From Streptomyces avidinii (GTDB lineage: Bacteria; Actinomycetota; Actinomycetes; Streptomycetales; Streptomycetaceae), in NCBI RefSeq assembly GCF_014650695.1, contig NZ_BMVL01000012.1:62001-126000 (forward strand): 64,000 nucleotides of DNA. Reading direction: 5' to 3'. Positions 7,826-16,218 of this stretch are shown here, in pieces. Under the pieces are notes generated by a model that was not told where the DNA came from, did no database searches, and saw nothing but the letters and a program-made list of their open reading frames with translations. Within the stretch, counting starts at the first letter, position 1. Each line of letters begins with the position of its first letter. The position numbers were made by a program, and so were the translations under genes.

Positions 7826-9982
7826 TCAGGGCGTGTCGAGGTCGTCGCGATCGTCGGGGCCGTTGGTGCGGCCCACCAGGATCACGACCGAGCGCGGGCC
7901 GATCAGGTACTTCCCGGCGTTGTCCAGTTCCTGCTCGCCGCCCGGGGTGCGGATGTCGTGCGGCGGCGCCGCCCCGGTGTCGGCGAACAGGTGCCAGCTC
8001 CGGCCTCCCGGCAGGGCGGGCAGTTCCAGGTCGTGCGACTCCCAGTGCGCGTTCATGGCCACGTACACCACGTCGTCGTCCCCGGTGCCGCATCGGGCCA
8101 CGGCCAGCAGCCGGCTCTCGTCGGACCAGTCGGGCTGCCAGGCCCGCTCCCCGTGCCAGCTGATGTCCGGCAGGCCGAGGTGCTCCCGGACCTGCCCGGT
8201 GGGGTGGGCTGTGGAGCGCAGCTCTCGGTGGCGCCCCCGGAAGGCGATCATCTCCCGTGTGAACCGGAGCAGTTCGGCGTTGTCGTCGACCTGGTCCCAG
8301 TCGAACCAGGAGAGCTCGTTGTCCTGGCAGTAGGTGTTGTTGTTGCCCTGCTGGGTGCGGGCAACCTCGTCACCGGCCAGGAGCATCGGGATGCCCTGAC
8401 TGGTGAAGAGGATCGCGAGGGCGTTCTTCATCTGGCGCAGCCGCAGCGTGTTGATCCCGGGGTCGTCGGTCGGCCCCTCGACGCCGCAGTTCCAGCTGGC
8501 GTTGTCGTTGCCGCCGTCGTTGTTGCCCTCGCCGTTGGCCTCGTTGTGCTTGTCGTTGTAGGAGACCAGGTCGGCCAGGCTGAAACCGTCGTGCGCGGTC
8601 AGGAAGTTGACCGAGGCCGCGGTGCCGCGGCTGGAGTACAGGTCGGGCGAGCCGGCGATCCGGGTGGCCAGTTCGCCGGTGACGCCGGGATCGCCCTTGA
8701 GGAAGCTGCGTACGGTGTCGCGGTACTTGCCGTTCCACTCGGCCCAGCGGCCGTACGCCGGGAAGTTGCCGACCTCGTAGAGGCCGCCGGCGTCCCATGC
8801 CTCGGCGATGAGCTTGGTGTGCCGCAGGACCGGATCGTAGGCGAGCAGTTCCAGCAGCGGCGGGTTGGGCAGCGGGGTGCCGTCCAGGGCGCGGCCGAGG
8901 ATGGCGGCGAGGTCGAAGCGGAAGCCGTCGATGTGGTAGTCGGCGACCCAGTGGCGCAGGCAGTCGAGCACGAAGTTGCGCACGACGGGGTGGTTGCAGT
9001 TGACGGTGTTGCCCGTGCCGCTGAAGTTGAAGTAGTACCCCTCGGGCGTGAGCATGTAGTACGTGGCGTTGTCGAGCCCCTTGAAGGAGATCGTCGGGCC
9101 CTGCTCGTTGCCCTCGGCGGTGTGGTTGAAGACGACGTCGAGGATGACCTCGATGCCGGCCGCGTGCAGGTCCTTGATCAGGGTGCGGAACTCGTCGCCC
9201 TGCATGCCGTAGCGTCCGGTGGCCGCGTAGCCGGCCTTGGGCGCGAAGAACGAGACGGTGTTGTAGCCCCAGTAGTCGAAGAGCTGCTCGCCCGTCTCCG
9301 GGTTGGTGCGCGGGTTGTCGCTCTCGTCGAACTCGAACACCGGGAGCAGTTCGATGCAGTTGACCCCGAGTTCCTTCAGGTACGGGATCTTCTCGCGCAG
9401 CCCCGCGAAGGTGCCGGGTGCGGTGACCTGCGAGGAGGGGTGCCGGGTGAAGCCGCGCACGTGGGTCTCGTACACGACGAGGTCTTCGGCGGGGATGCCC
9501 AGCGGGGTGTCGTCGCCCCAGTCGAAGTCCTGGAGGCAGACGCGGGAGCGGTACTGGTAGCCGCGGCTGCGGTCGGGCTCCACGCCCCACACGTCACGGC
9601 CGGCGATCAGCCGGGCGTACGGGTCGGAGAGCACCTGGCGGGCGTCGAAGCGGTGGCCGGTGACGGGGTCGTAGGGGCCGTCGGCCCGGTACCCGTACTC
9701 GATGTTCTCGTGGTCGAGGCCGAAGACGGTCATGGCGAAGACGCTGCCGGTGCGGAATTCCTCGGGGAACTCCAGTTCGGCCATCGGATCGGCTTCACCG
9801 CGCTTGTAGATGACCAGCGTCATGCTGGTCGCCTGATCGGAGAAGACGGAGAAGCTGACCCCGCCGGGGACCACGTTGGCCCCGAAGGGGAACGGTTTGC
9901 CCGCCCGGACGCGGTAGCCGCCCACCTCGTGGGTCGGGTACGCGTCGACGCGCAGCACCTGCTCGGACCGGGTCTCGGTCAT
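7826..9982 (-). CDS. glgX: Glycogen debranching enzyme GlgX
   Basis: A 718-residue GH13 isoamylase-type debranching enzyme that hydrolyses alpha-1,6 branches of (limit-dextrin) glycogen. An N-terminal CBM48-like domain (~residues 25-120) precedes the (beta/alpha)8 barrel. All four GH13 motifs are seen: DVVFNHTAEG (I), GFRFDLAAIL with the nucleophile Asp (II), IAEAWD with the acid/base Glu (III) and FLTAHDGFSL (IV). Length fits GlgX/TreX. It is sandwiched between two STAS genes, overlapping the upstream one by 4 nt (ATGA), which is unusual for a glycogen enzyme and suggests co-regulation with, or direct control by, the partner-switch proteins. Confidence 0.95.
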   Translation of the reverse strand: MTETRSEQVLRVDAYPTHEVGGYRVRAGKPFPFGANVVPGGVSFSVFSDQATSMTLVIYKRGEADPMAELEFPEEFRTGSVFAMTVFGLDHENIEYGYRADGPYDPVTGHRFDARQVLSDPYARLIAGRDVWGVEPDRSRGYQYRSRVCLQDFDWGDDTPLGIPAEDLVVYETHVRGFTRHPSSQVTAPGTFAGLREKIPYLKELGVNCIELLPVFEFDESDNPRTNPETGEQLFDYWGYNTVSFFAPKAGYAATGRYGMQGDEFRTLIKDLHAAGIEVILDVVFNHTAEGNEQGPTISFKGLDNATYYMLTPEGYYFNFSGTGNTVNCNHPVVRNFVLDCLRHWVADYHIDGFRFDLAAILGRALDGTPLPNPPLLELLAYDPVLRHTKLIAEAWDAGGLYEVGNFPAYGRWAEWNGKYRDTVRSFLKGDPGVTGELATRIAGSPDLYSSRGTAASVNFLTAHDGFSLADLVSYNDKHNEANGEGNNDGGNDNASWNCGVEGPTDDPGINTLRLRQMKNALAILFTSQGIPMLLAGDEVARTQQGNNNTYCQDNELSWFDWDQVDDNAELLRFTREMIAFRGRHRELRSTAHPTGQVREHLGLPDISWHGERAWQPDWSDESRLLAVARCGTGDDDVVYVAMNAHWESHDLELPALPGGRSWHLFADTGAAPPHDIRTPGGEQELDNAGKYLIGPRSVVILVGRTNGPDDRDDLDTP

Positions 9983-10329
9983 CGCGCGGCCTTGGCCTTG
10001 GCCTTGGCGGCCGCCGCGACGGCCTCGCCGGTCTCGAAGAAGTCGAGGAAGCCGGTGGCCGACATGACGAACCGGACCTCCTCGCTCACCCCGTACAGGG
10101 TGACCGCGACGCCGGCGTGCTGCGCCTCGCGGTAGACCACGAGCAGGGTGCGCAGGCCCGCGCTGGAGACGTAGGTGACCGCCGTGAGGTCGATCCGCAG
10201 CGGCTTGCCCTCGCGGACCAGCGGCAGCAGGGCCTGGAGCAGTGCTCCGGATGTCTCGCTGTTGATCTCGCCGGTGGCGACGAGCACGGTGCCCGTCTTG
10301 TTCCGGCGTTCCTTGACGTTGAGAGTCAT
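9979..10329 (-). CDS. STAS-domain protein, second copy
   Basis: A 116-residue single STAS domain (LVATGEINSETSGALLQALLP; YVSSAGLRTLLV) keeping the phosphorylatable Ser region SSAG. The C-terminal ~12 residues are Ala/Lys-rich (AAAAKAKAKAAR). It is coupled by ATGA overlap to glgX downstream and sits 37 nt after the AGE-family gene. A role as anti-anti-sigma factor or direct partner of the metabolic enzymes is possible; sequence alone cannot decide. It is the first of the two STAS genes to be transcribed. Confidence 0.9.
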   Translation of the reverse strand: MTLNVKERRNKTGTVLVATGEINSETSGALLQALLPLVREGKPLRIDLTAVTYVSSAGLRTLLVVYREAQHAGVAVTLYGVSEEVRFVMSATGFLDFFETGEAVAAAAKAKAKAAR

Positions 10330-10366
10330 TGCGTTCCCCTCTGGTTGGGGCGCCCCCCGTTGAGCG

Positions 10367-12190
10367 CTACTTCTTGACGACCGGACGCAGCCGGACCTTG
10401 ACCTTCACCCGGCCCTGGACGTCGGGCAGCCGCACGGTGAGGGCATCGGCGTCGAAGTCGGTGTACGGCTTCTCGTCGATGTCCACGGACGCGATCCGCA
10501 CCGAACCGGCGGGAAGCAGGTCGGGCGAGACGCGCAGGACGCGGTCCGGCAGGTCGGTCGGGGCGGGCTGGAAGTGGAAGTCCATCTCCCGGCCGTTGAT
10601 GAGCAGGTTGTTGTAGACGGCGGAGAGGTAACAGAGCTCCGCCGAGTGGTACATGGACATCGAGTGGCTGCCCTTGAGCCGCTCGGTGCCGAGCAGGTAC
10701 GGCGTACCGCTGGCGAGGACGTTGAAGTAGACGGCTCCCTCGTCGTGGTCGAGGAAGAAGGTGTTGTAGAAGGCCTGGGCCTGCCGGGCCTCGCGCAGGT
10801 TCGCCTCGCCGCCGACCGTGCCGTTCAGGATGAGGTAGGCGAGGATCGCCTGCTCCTGCTGCCACCAGGCCTTGCGGTCGTGCCAGGCGAACCGGTACGC
10901 CTCCTGGTCACCCTCCTTGAGCCGCTCGACGACGTCGTACCAGCCGCCGCGCTGCACGTCGCTGCCGACGGCCGGCATGATCTCGCCGATCTTCTTGGCG
11001 AGCTGCTCGTACTCCGGCTTGGCCTTCAGCGAGTTCATCCGCATCAGGTTCCAGGCGATCTTCAGGTTGTGGCCCACCACCGCACGGTTCTGCTGCCAGC
11101 TGTGCGCGGTGTCGTGCGACCAGTCGCGGAAGAAGCGCTCCTGGACGAAGGGACTGTGCTTGTAGTCCGGGAACTTGTCCGCGATGGTGTCGAAGGTGTA
11201 CTCCAGGAAATCGGCGTACTTCTGGTCGCCGGTCGCCAGGTACAGGTTGATCAGGTACGCCGGCGCGTGGTCGCCCACCGAGTTCCAGTTCTTGCGCTCG
11301 GCGTTCTCGCCGAGGGACTCGTGGTCGGCGCTGAAGAGGATCGGGTCGATGTGCGAGTAGTAGCCGCCCTGCTCCGGGTCGAAGAAGAACTTGTCGAACA
11401 GCCGGATGGTGGCGTCCGCGTCGTTCTTGATCCGGATGTCGCCGGTGACCCGGTAGGTCTGGATGGGGCCGGCGAGCGCGTAGATCTGCTCGTACATCGG
11501 GATCGCGTCGTAGTCGTCGGAGAACTCCGAGGTGAAGAGCTTGCGCTCGCTGTCCCCGTCGACGCTGATGCCGTGGTACCAGAAGACCACGTCCTCCTCG
11601 CTGTCCACGACCCGCATGTGCTTGCGCAGGTACTCGGTGCCGCGCTCGGCGACCTCCAGGTACTCGTCCTTGCCGGTCAGCAGGTAGGCCGAGGCCATGC
11701 CGTAGACCAGCCGGGAGATCGTGTCGGTCTCCTGGACGTGGCTGGCGGTCTTGTCACCGCCGAGCCGGATCTCGGTGCGGTACTCGGTGAAGTCCACCGG
11801 CCCGTCGCCGAACTGGGCCCGCTTGTAGAAGTCGGCCAGGGACTCGATCTGCTTGATCCACCAGCTCGGTTCCTCGAAGCGGAAGTCCTCCGCCCCGCGG
11901 CCCAGGAAGACCAGGCGCTTGGCGTCGAAGCTGCCGCCGCGCTCCGGGTAGTGGACTCCGTAGACGAAGAGGAAGCGTCCCGGTGAGAGCATCTCGTCGA
12001 TGTGCCCGGAGGCGTCGATGTAGGGCTCGTCCAGGTTGCGCACCAGCTCGGCGCTGGGGCCGCCGGTGAGCGAGACGTCGAACTCGCGCCCGTCGGAGGT
12101 CTTCAGCCTCAGCAGCCGGGTCCCGGAGTCGAAGCGGGTGACGTAGCCCGCGATCGTGTCGGAGAAGGAGAAGGTCACGGCGTCAGCCAT
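10367..12190 (-). CDS. AGE-family (N-acylglucosamine 2-epimerase-like) protein with N-terminal beta domain
   Basis: A 607-residue protein. Residues ~115-520 resemble the (alpha/alpha)6 barrel of AGE/cellobiose 2-epimerases, with GGYYSHIDP, SHDTAHSWQQN, VVGHNLKIAWNLM and GGWYDVVERL. The family motif GHxxExxW reads GHNLKIAW here, so the usual Glu is Lys, and epimerase activity is uncertain. Residues 1-~100 (TIAGYVTRFDSGTRLLRLKTSDG) look like an extra beta-rich, possibly OB-like domain and a beta-rich tail follows ~525; both make the protein longer than the ~400-residue family norm. It follows the VOC gene by 3 nt. It could be a carbohydrate-binding or hydrolytic relative, fitting its place beside glgX. 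Confidence 0.7.
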   Translation of the reverse strand: MADAVTFSFSDTIAGYVTRFDSGTRLLRLKTSDGREFDVSLTGGPSAELVRNLDEPYIDASGHIDEMLSPGRFLFVYGVHYPERGGSFDAKRLVFLGRGAEDFRFEEPSWWIKQIESLADFYKRAQFGDGPVDFTEYRTEIRLGGDKTASHVQETDTISRLVYGMASAYLLTGKDEYLEVAERGTEYLRKHMRVVDSEEDVVFWYHGISVDGDSERKLFTSEFSDDYDAIPMYEQIYALAGPIQTYRVTGDIRIKNDADATIRLFDKFFFDPEQGGYYSHIDPILFSADHESLGENAERKNWNSVGDHAPAYLINLYLATGDQKYADFLEYTFDTIADKFPDYKHSPFVQERFFRDWSHDTAHSWQQNRAVVGHNLKIAWNLMRMNSLKAKPEYEQLAKKIGEIMPAVGSDVQRGGWYDVVERLKEGDQEAYRFAWHDRKAWWQQEQAILAYLILNGTVGGEANLREARQAQAFYNTFFLDHDEGAVYFNVLASGTPYLLGTERLKGSHSMSMYHSAELCYLSAVYNNLLINGREMDFHFQPAPTDLPDRVLRVSPDLLPAGSVRIASVDIDEKPYTDFDADALTVRLPDVQGRVKVKVRLRPVVKK

Positions 12191-12193
12191 GGG

Positions 12194-12628
12194 TCACGCA
12201 CCGTCCTTGTCGTGAGAGCCGTCGTCCTCGTACCCCTGGCTGACCTCGACGATGACCCCGTCGGGATCGCGGACCCACACGGTCCGCCAGCCGCAGATGA
12301 AGTCGTCGAAGTCCAGTGGCCCCAGGGTCACTTCCGCCGCGTCGCCGAGCGATGCCAGGAACGCGTCCACGCTGTCGGTCTGGAAGGCCAGGTGGCGCAT
12401 CCGGCCGGGTGCCTGCGGGCCGTCTTCGTGCGCCGTCCGCGCCGGTTCGGTGCCGCCGGCCGCGAAGAGCTCCAGGTACGCGTCCCCCTTGCGCAGGAAC
12501 ACGATCTGCGCCTCTCCGAGGTCGACCACCCGGGCCCGGGCGAAGCCGAAGTACCGGGTGTAGAACTCCTCGGTGGTCTTCTGGTCCGTGCAGTTCAGTC
12601 CTACGTGGGACCAGCGCAGCCCGGCCAT
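12194..12628 (-). CDS. VOC (glyoxalase I/dioxygenase fold) family protein
   Basis: A 144-residue single-unit vicinal oxygen chelate protein with two beta-alpha-beta3 modules: LRWSHVGLNCTDQKTTEEFYTR at the N-terminus, MRHLAFQTDSVDAFLASL in the middle and WVRDPDGVIVEVSQ at the end. Candidate metal ligands are His ~7, His in RHLAF and Glu in VIVEVS, the usual glyoxalase I pattern. Substrate is unknown; glyoxalase or lyase activity on an oxoaldehyde would suit the three DJ-1-type genes in this cluster. It overlaps the upstream DJ-1 stop by one base and precedes the AGE-family gene by 3 nt. Confidence 0.87.
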   Translation of the reverse strand: MAGLRWSHVGLNCTDQKTTEEFYTRYFGFARARVVDLGEAQIVFLRKGDAYLELFAAGGTEPARTAHEDGPQAPGRMRHLAFQTDSVDAFLASLGDAAEVTLGPLDFDDFICGWRTVWVRDPDGVIVEVSQGYEDDGSHDKDGA

Positions 12629-13239
12629 CAGCCGGCTCCCCGGCCCCGGCCCGCCGCGATCAGTTCGATGATCCGGCGGGCGAAGAGGTGGTGGTGGGCC
12701 CCGGTGCGGCCGGTGACCAGGTCACCGTCGACCACCACGTCCTCGTCGACGTACTCGGCGCCCATGTTCCGCACGTCACCGATGAGGTTGTTGTGGCAGA
12801 CCACCTTGCGGCCGCGGATCCGGTCCGGGATCGAGGAGGCCAGCCACATGCCGTGGCAGATGATCCCCTTGAGGACCGTCGGTTCCGCGAAGGCCCGGCG
12901 CAGCAGGTCGGTCGCCGGGGCGAGGACGTCCACGTCCTCGGTGTAGCGCAGCCGGTCGGCCACCATGCCGGAGGGCACGATGATCGCCGCATACCGGCGC
13001 AGCTCCTCGTCGCTCAGCCCCTCCAGGGACTGCGTGGCGGTGAAGGGCGCCCGGTACTCGTGCCCGGTGAAGGTGATGGAGTCGTTGCCCCACAGCCGGG
13101 TCAGGAAGTCGACCTCGGCGCCCTCCTCCGCGAAGCGGCGCTGGTAGTAGAAGATCTCCGGCTCGTAGTAGTCGCTCTCGACCAGGACCGCGATCCGGGT
13201 CCCGGACAGTGCGCCGTCGCGCAGGACCGCGTCAGACAC
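12628..13239 (-). CDS. DJ-1/PfpI family protein, second copy
   Basis: A 203-residue DJ-1/PfpI protein. RIAVLVESDYYEPEIFYY holds the conserved acidic residue (near E26), and the nucleophile elbow is KGIICHGMWLAS (C128, H129). Relatives include intracellular proteases, deglycases and glyoxalase III; the exact activity is not readable. The GTG start lies 8 nt inside the preceding GMC oxidoreductase gene, and the stop touches the VOC gene start, indicating a tightly packed operon. It is clearly diverged from the other two DJ-1 copies in length and spacing. Confidence 0.9.
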   Translation of the reverse strand: MSDAVLRDGALSGTRIAVLVESDYYEPEIFYYQRRFAEEGAEVDFLTRLWGNDSITFTGHEYRAPFTATQSLEGLSDEELRRYAAIIVPSGMVADRLRYTEDVDVLAPATDLLRRAFAEPTVLKGIICHGMWLASSIPDRIRGRKVVCHNNLIGDVRNMGAEYVDEDVVVDGDLVTGRTGAHHHLFARRIIELIAAGRGRGAG

Positions 13240-14845
13240 GGGAGGCCCCCTTCAGGAAGTCCGCCGCGCGCTCGGCGATCATCGCGATGGCGGTGTGGCA
13301 GTTGCCCGACGGGACCGCGGGCATCACGCTGGCGTCGACCACGCGCAGGTTGCGTACGCCGTGCACCCGCAGCTCGGGGTCGACGACCGAGAGGTCGTCG
13401 ATGCCCATCCGGCAGGAGCCGGCCTGGTGGTGGTAGCTCTCCGACTTCTGCTTCACGAAGGTCCGCAGGTCGTCGTCGCTCGCACAGCCGGGTCCGGGTT
13501 GCAGCTCCTGCTTGTACCAGGGCGAGAAGGCGGAGGTCGCGAAGATCTCCCGGGCGATCCTGACGCCCTGCACCATCCGTTCCAGGTCCCACCGGTCGCC
13601 CAGGTAGTTCGGGTTGATCAGCGGGTGGGCCAGCGGGTCGGCGCTCGCCAGCCTGATCCAGCCGCGGGAGACCGGCCGTACGACACCGGGCAGGATGGAC
13701 ACCGTGTTGGGGTGGTCCTGGCCGACGATCACGTCGAAGGGCACGTGGACGAAGGCGATCTGCAGGTCGGGGGCGGGCAGGCCGGGCTGCGAGGACAGGA
13801 ATAGAGCGCTCTCCGACAGGTTCTGCGCCGGTGGCTGGAGCTCCTGCGTGACCTCGGCCATCAGCCCGGTCAGTACGTGGTTGTGGAAGTTCTCGCCGAC
13901 CCCGGGCAGGGCCGCGGTGACCTCGATGCCGTGCTCGCGCAGCTGCTCCGGGTGGCCGATGCCGGACAGCAGCAGCAGCTTCGGGGACTCGATCGCCCCG
14001 GCCGCCACGATCACCTCGCGGCGGGCCCGTACGGTGTGCGGCCCTGGTTCCGCGGGGCTGCTGTGGGCGTCCCGGACGGTCCGGCCCGGGATCTCGGCGG
14101 GGGCGCGGAGCTGGGTGTACTCGACTCCCGTGCAGGTGTCGCCGTCGAAGAGCAGCCGGGTGCTCTGCGCGCTGGTGCGCAGGGTCAGGTTGGGGCGCCG
14201 CAGCGCGGGCTCCAGATAGGCGGCGAGGACGCCCTGGCGGCGGCCGTCGGCCACGTCGATGTGGTGCCAGCCGGTGCCGAAGAGGCCGCGCCGGGGTCCG
14301 TCGGTGTTGAAGTCGGCGATCTCCTGGTGGCCCAGCTCGACGGCGGCGTCGATGAAGGCGCGGGAGACCGGGTTGGGCCCGTGCAGGGAGGCGTTGGTGA
14401 TCCGCTGCGGGCCGCGGGTGCCCGTGGTGGTGGCGGTGGCGTCCTCCTGGCCCTCCAGCAGGGCGAAGTAGGGGAGCACGTCCTCGTACGACCAGCCGGC
14501 GGCGCCCTGGTAGGCCCAGTTGTCGAAGTCCGAGGCGTGGCCCCGGATGTGCATCATGATGTAGAGGTTGCTGCTGCCGCCGGGGGCCTTGCCGCGCGGT
14601 TCGTAGGTACGACGGCCGTCGAGTCCGGGCTGCGGGGTGCTGGTGTAGCCCCAGTCCACCGGACCGCCGAGGAGCTTGTACCAGGAGGACGGGTCGTCCA
14701 CCTCGGGCGGGATGCGGGAGCCGCCCGCCTCCAGGACGAGGACGCAGACGTCCGGGTCCTCGGAGAGCCGGTCCGCCAGCACGCTGCCGGCGGTGCCGGA
14801 GCCCACGATCACGTAGTCGTATTCCTCTGCCTGTTCTGCAGCCAT
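13232..14845 (-). CDS. GMC family FAD-dependent oxidoreductase
   Basis: A 537-residue glucose-methanol-choline oxidoreductase. The FAD-binding motif is DYVIVGSGTAGSVLADRL (residues 10-27) with ELE-type VLVLEAGG; RGKAPGGSSNLYIMMHIRG is GMC signature 1 and GAIESPKLLLLSGIG signature 2. The C-terminal catalytic region reads YHHQAGSCRMG and PSGNCHTAIAMIAERAADFL, giving the active-site His and a second His where many members have Asn. It probably oxidises an alcohol or sugar-like alcohol to the aldehyde/ketone. It overlaps the DJ-1 gene downstream by 8 nt and follows an NTF2-like gene by 13 nt. Confidence 0.93.
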   Translation of the reverse strand: MAAEQAEEYDYVIVGSGTAGSVLADRLSEDPDVCVLVLEAGGSRIPPEVDDPSSWYKLLGGPVDWGYTSTPQPGLDGRRTYEPRGKAPGGSSNLYIMMHIRGHASDFDNWAYQGAAGWSYEDVLPYFALLEGQEDATATTTGTRGPQRITNASLHGPNPVSRAFIDAAVELGHQEIADFNTDGPRRGLFGTGWHHIDVADGRRQGVLAAYLEPALRRPNLTLRTSAQSTRLLFDGDTCTGVEYTQLRAPAEIPGRTVRDAHSSPAEPGPHTVRARREVIVAAGAIESPKLLLLSGIGHPEQLREHGIEVTAALPGVGENFHNHVLTGLMAEVTQELQPPAQNLSESALFLSSQPGLPAPDLQIAFVHVPFDVIVGQDHPNTVSILPGVVRPVSRGWIRLASADPLAHPLINPNYLGDRWDLERMVQGVRIAREIFATSAFSPWYKQELQPGPGCASDDDLRTFVKQKSESYHHQAGSCRMGIDDLSVVDPELRVHGVRNLRVVDASVMPAVPSGNCHTAIAMIAERAADFLKGASRV

Positions 14846-14858
14846 GACCGTGCTCCCC

Positions 14859-15242
14859 TCAGTCCTGGCCGAGCACCTGGAAGGGGACCGTGTCGTGGTG
14901 GTTCGCCATGTAGGCGATCTTTCCGTCGACGATCCGGAAGAAGTTCATGACCTCGGCCTCGATGGGCTCGCCGGAGGCGCTGACCGCCGTCAGGTGCGAG
15001 ACGGCGGCGGCCTTCTCGCCGTCGACGACGAAGTGCACGGGCTCGTTCCGGAAGACCCGGTACATCGTCCCCATGCCCTTCATCATCGAGCGCAGGACGT
15101 CCAGGCCCTCGATGTGGCCGGCCAGCTGCTCGTCCATCACCTGGTCGTCGGCGAACAGGTCGCACCAGCGGTCCCAGTCCCCGGCGTTGGCGTACTCGTA
15201 GTACTTGCGCAGGATCTCGGTATGGCTCTCGTGTCGGTCCAT
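14859..15242 (-). CDS. NTF2/SnoaL-like protein, copy 1
   Basis: A 127-residue cone-shaped NTF2-fold protein (ILRKYYEYANAGDWDRWCDLFADDQVMDEQLAG at the N-terminus; FRIVDGKIAYMANHHD near the end). SnoaL-like members act as cyclases, isomerases or hydrolases, or only bind ligands; no specific function is identifiable. It is the third of three NTF2-type genes transcribed in a row and is followed by the GMC oxidoreductase 13 nt later. Confidence 0.85.
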   Translation of the reverse strand: MDRHESHTEILRKYYEYANAGDWDRWCDLFADDQVMDEQLAGHIEGLDVLRSMMKGMGTMYRVFRNEPVHFVVDGEKAAAVSHLTAVSASGEPIEAEVMNFFRIVDGKIAYMANHHDTVPFQVLGQD

Positions 15243-15255
15243 CGTGATCGTCCCC

Positions 15256-15711
15256 CTATCGGTCCCTGCGGGTCCCGTCCGGCGCGAACGGTGCCCAGAA
15301 CTGGCTGAAGGCGGTCGCCGAGTCCCCGAAGAGCCCGTCGCGGCCCTCGACGATCCGGCCGCTCCGCCACCGCATGAAGTGGAAGACCGGGTAGTCCATC
15401 CGCTCGTACGGGGACCCGCTCGCCGCGTCCGCGCCGTCCCGCACGGCCACGTTGCGGCACACGTCGGCGCTGCAGTCCTCGCCGACGAGGACCGCCCGGA
15501 TGTCCATCCGGAAGGTGCCGGCCGTGAGCTTGTGGGTCTGCCCCATCAGCTCCAGGAAGGCGTCCAGGCTCTCGTACCAGCCGGCCAGCGGATGGTTGCC
15601 CGGCACCAGCCAGCGCAGGTCCTCGGAGTAGTACTCCAGGATGCGCGCCCGGTCGCCCGAGCCGAGGGCCGCGTAGGCGGCCCGGACCCGCTCCTGTGTC
15701 ACTTCGGTCAT
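15256..15711 (-). CDS. NTF2/SnoaL-like protein, copy 2
   Basis: A 151-residue NTF2-fold protein (RVRAAYAALGSGDRARILEYYSEDLRW; FHFMRWRSGRIVEGRDGLFGD), with the pattern seen in ketosteroid-isomerase-like and limonene-epoxide-hydrolase-like families. The start MTEVTQE was preferred to an upstream in-frame ATG at 15864 that would overlap the preceding gene by over 100 nt. It lies 35 nt after copy 3 and 13 nt before copy 1 in the direction of transcription. Function not predictable. Confidence 0.83.
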   Translation of the reverse strand: MTEVTQERVRAAYAALGSGDRARILEYYSEDLRWLVPGNHPLAGWYESLDAFLELMGQTHKLTAGTFRMDIRAVLVGEDCSADVCRNVAVRDGADAASGSPYERMDYPVFHFMRWRSGRIVEGRDGLFGDSATAFSQFWAPFAPDGTRRDR

Positions 15712-15746
15712 CGTCTCTTCTCCCGCTCTCTCTCCTTCGCCGGCGC

Positions 15747-16181
15747 TCAGAGCGACGCGGAACCGGGCATCGGTGCCAGGTCGTTGACGGTGTACTGCTT
15801 GATCAGCGGTCCGTCGGGACCGGCGACGACGGTCCAGGTCTGGTCGGCGTCGAAGCCGAGCCACACGCTGCGGGCCGCCGGCGGGTCCCAGACCTTGGCC
15901 TGCCAGTTGACGAGGACCCGGACGACGGCCCGGTCGCCCTCGATGACGGGCTCCACCTTCGTCACGGTGTGGACCTCGTCGAAGAAGCGGTGGGTGACGG
16001 CCGCGTACCAGCGGCCGAAGCCCTCGTGCCCGAGGAAGGTGTCCTCGGGCACCTTGAACTCCAGGTCCTCGGTGGTCAGGGCGAGCACGTCGGCAAGGCC
16101 CACGTGCTGGTCCAGCGCCACGTACCAGTGCTCGGCGAAACTGCGGATCGCGTCCTCGGTCAACTGCCGCTCGGCGGGCAT
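15747..16181 (-). CDS. NTF2/SnoaL-like protein, copy 3
   Basis: A 144-residue NTF2-fold protein (AEHWYVALDQHVGLADVLALTTEDLEFKVPE; LGFDADQTWTVVAGPDG). It has the shape of SnoaL/ketosteroid-isomerase-like proteins without recognisable catalytic residues. It is the first of the three tandem copies to be transcribed, 37 nt after the ThDP-dependent enzyme. The three copies share fold but little sequence, so they look like old paralogues or independent recruitments, not a recent duplication. Confidence 0.83.
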   Translation of the reverse strand: MPAERQLTEDAIRSFAEHWYVALDQHVGLADVLALTTEDLEFKVPEDTFLGHEGFGRWYAAVTHRFFDEVHTVTKVEPVIEGDRAVVRVLVNWQAKVWDPPAARSVWLGFDADQTWTVVAGPDGPLIKQYTVNDLAPMPGSASL

Positions 16182-16218
16182 GCGCTCTCCTCCTGTCCGT
16201 GCTGCGTGAGTGCTCTGG

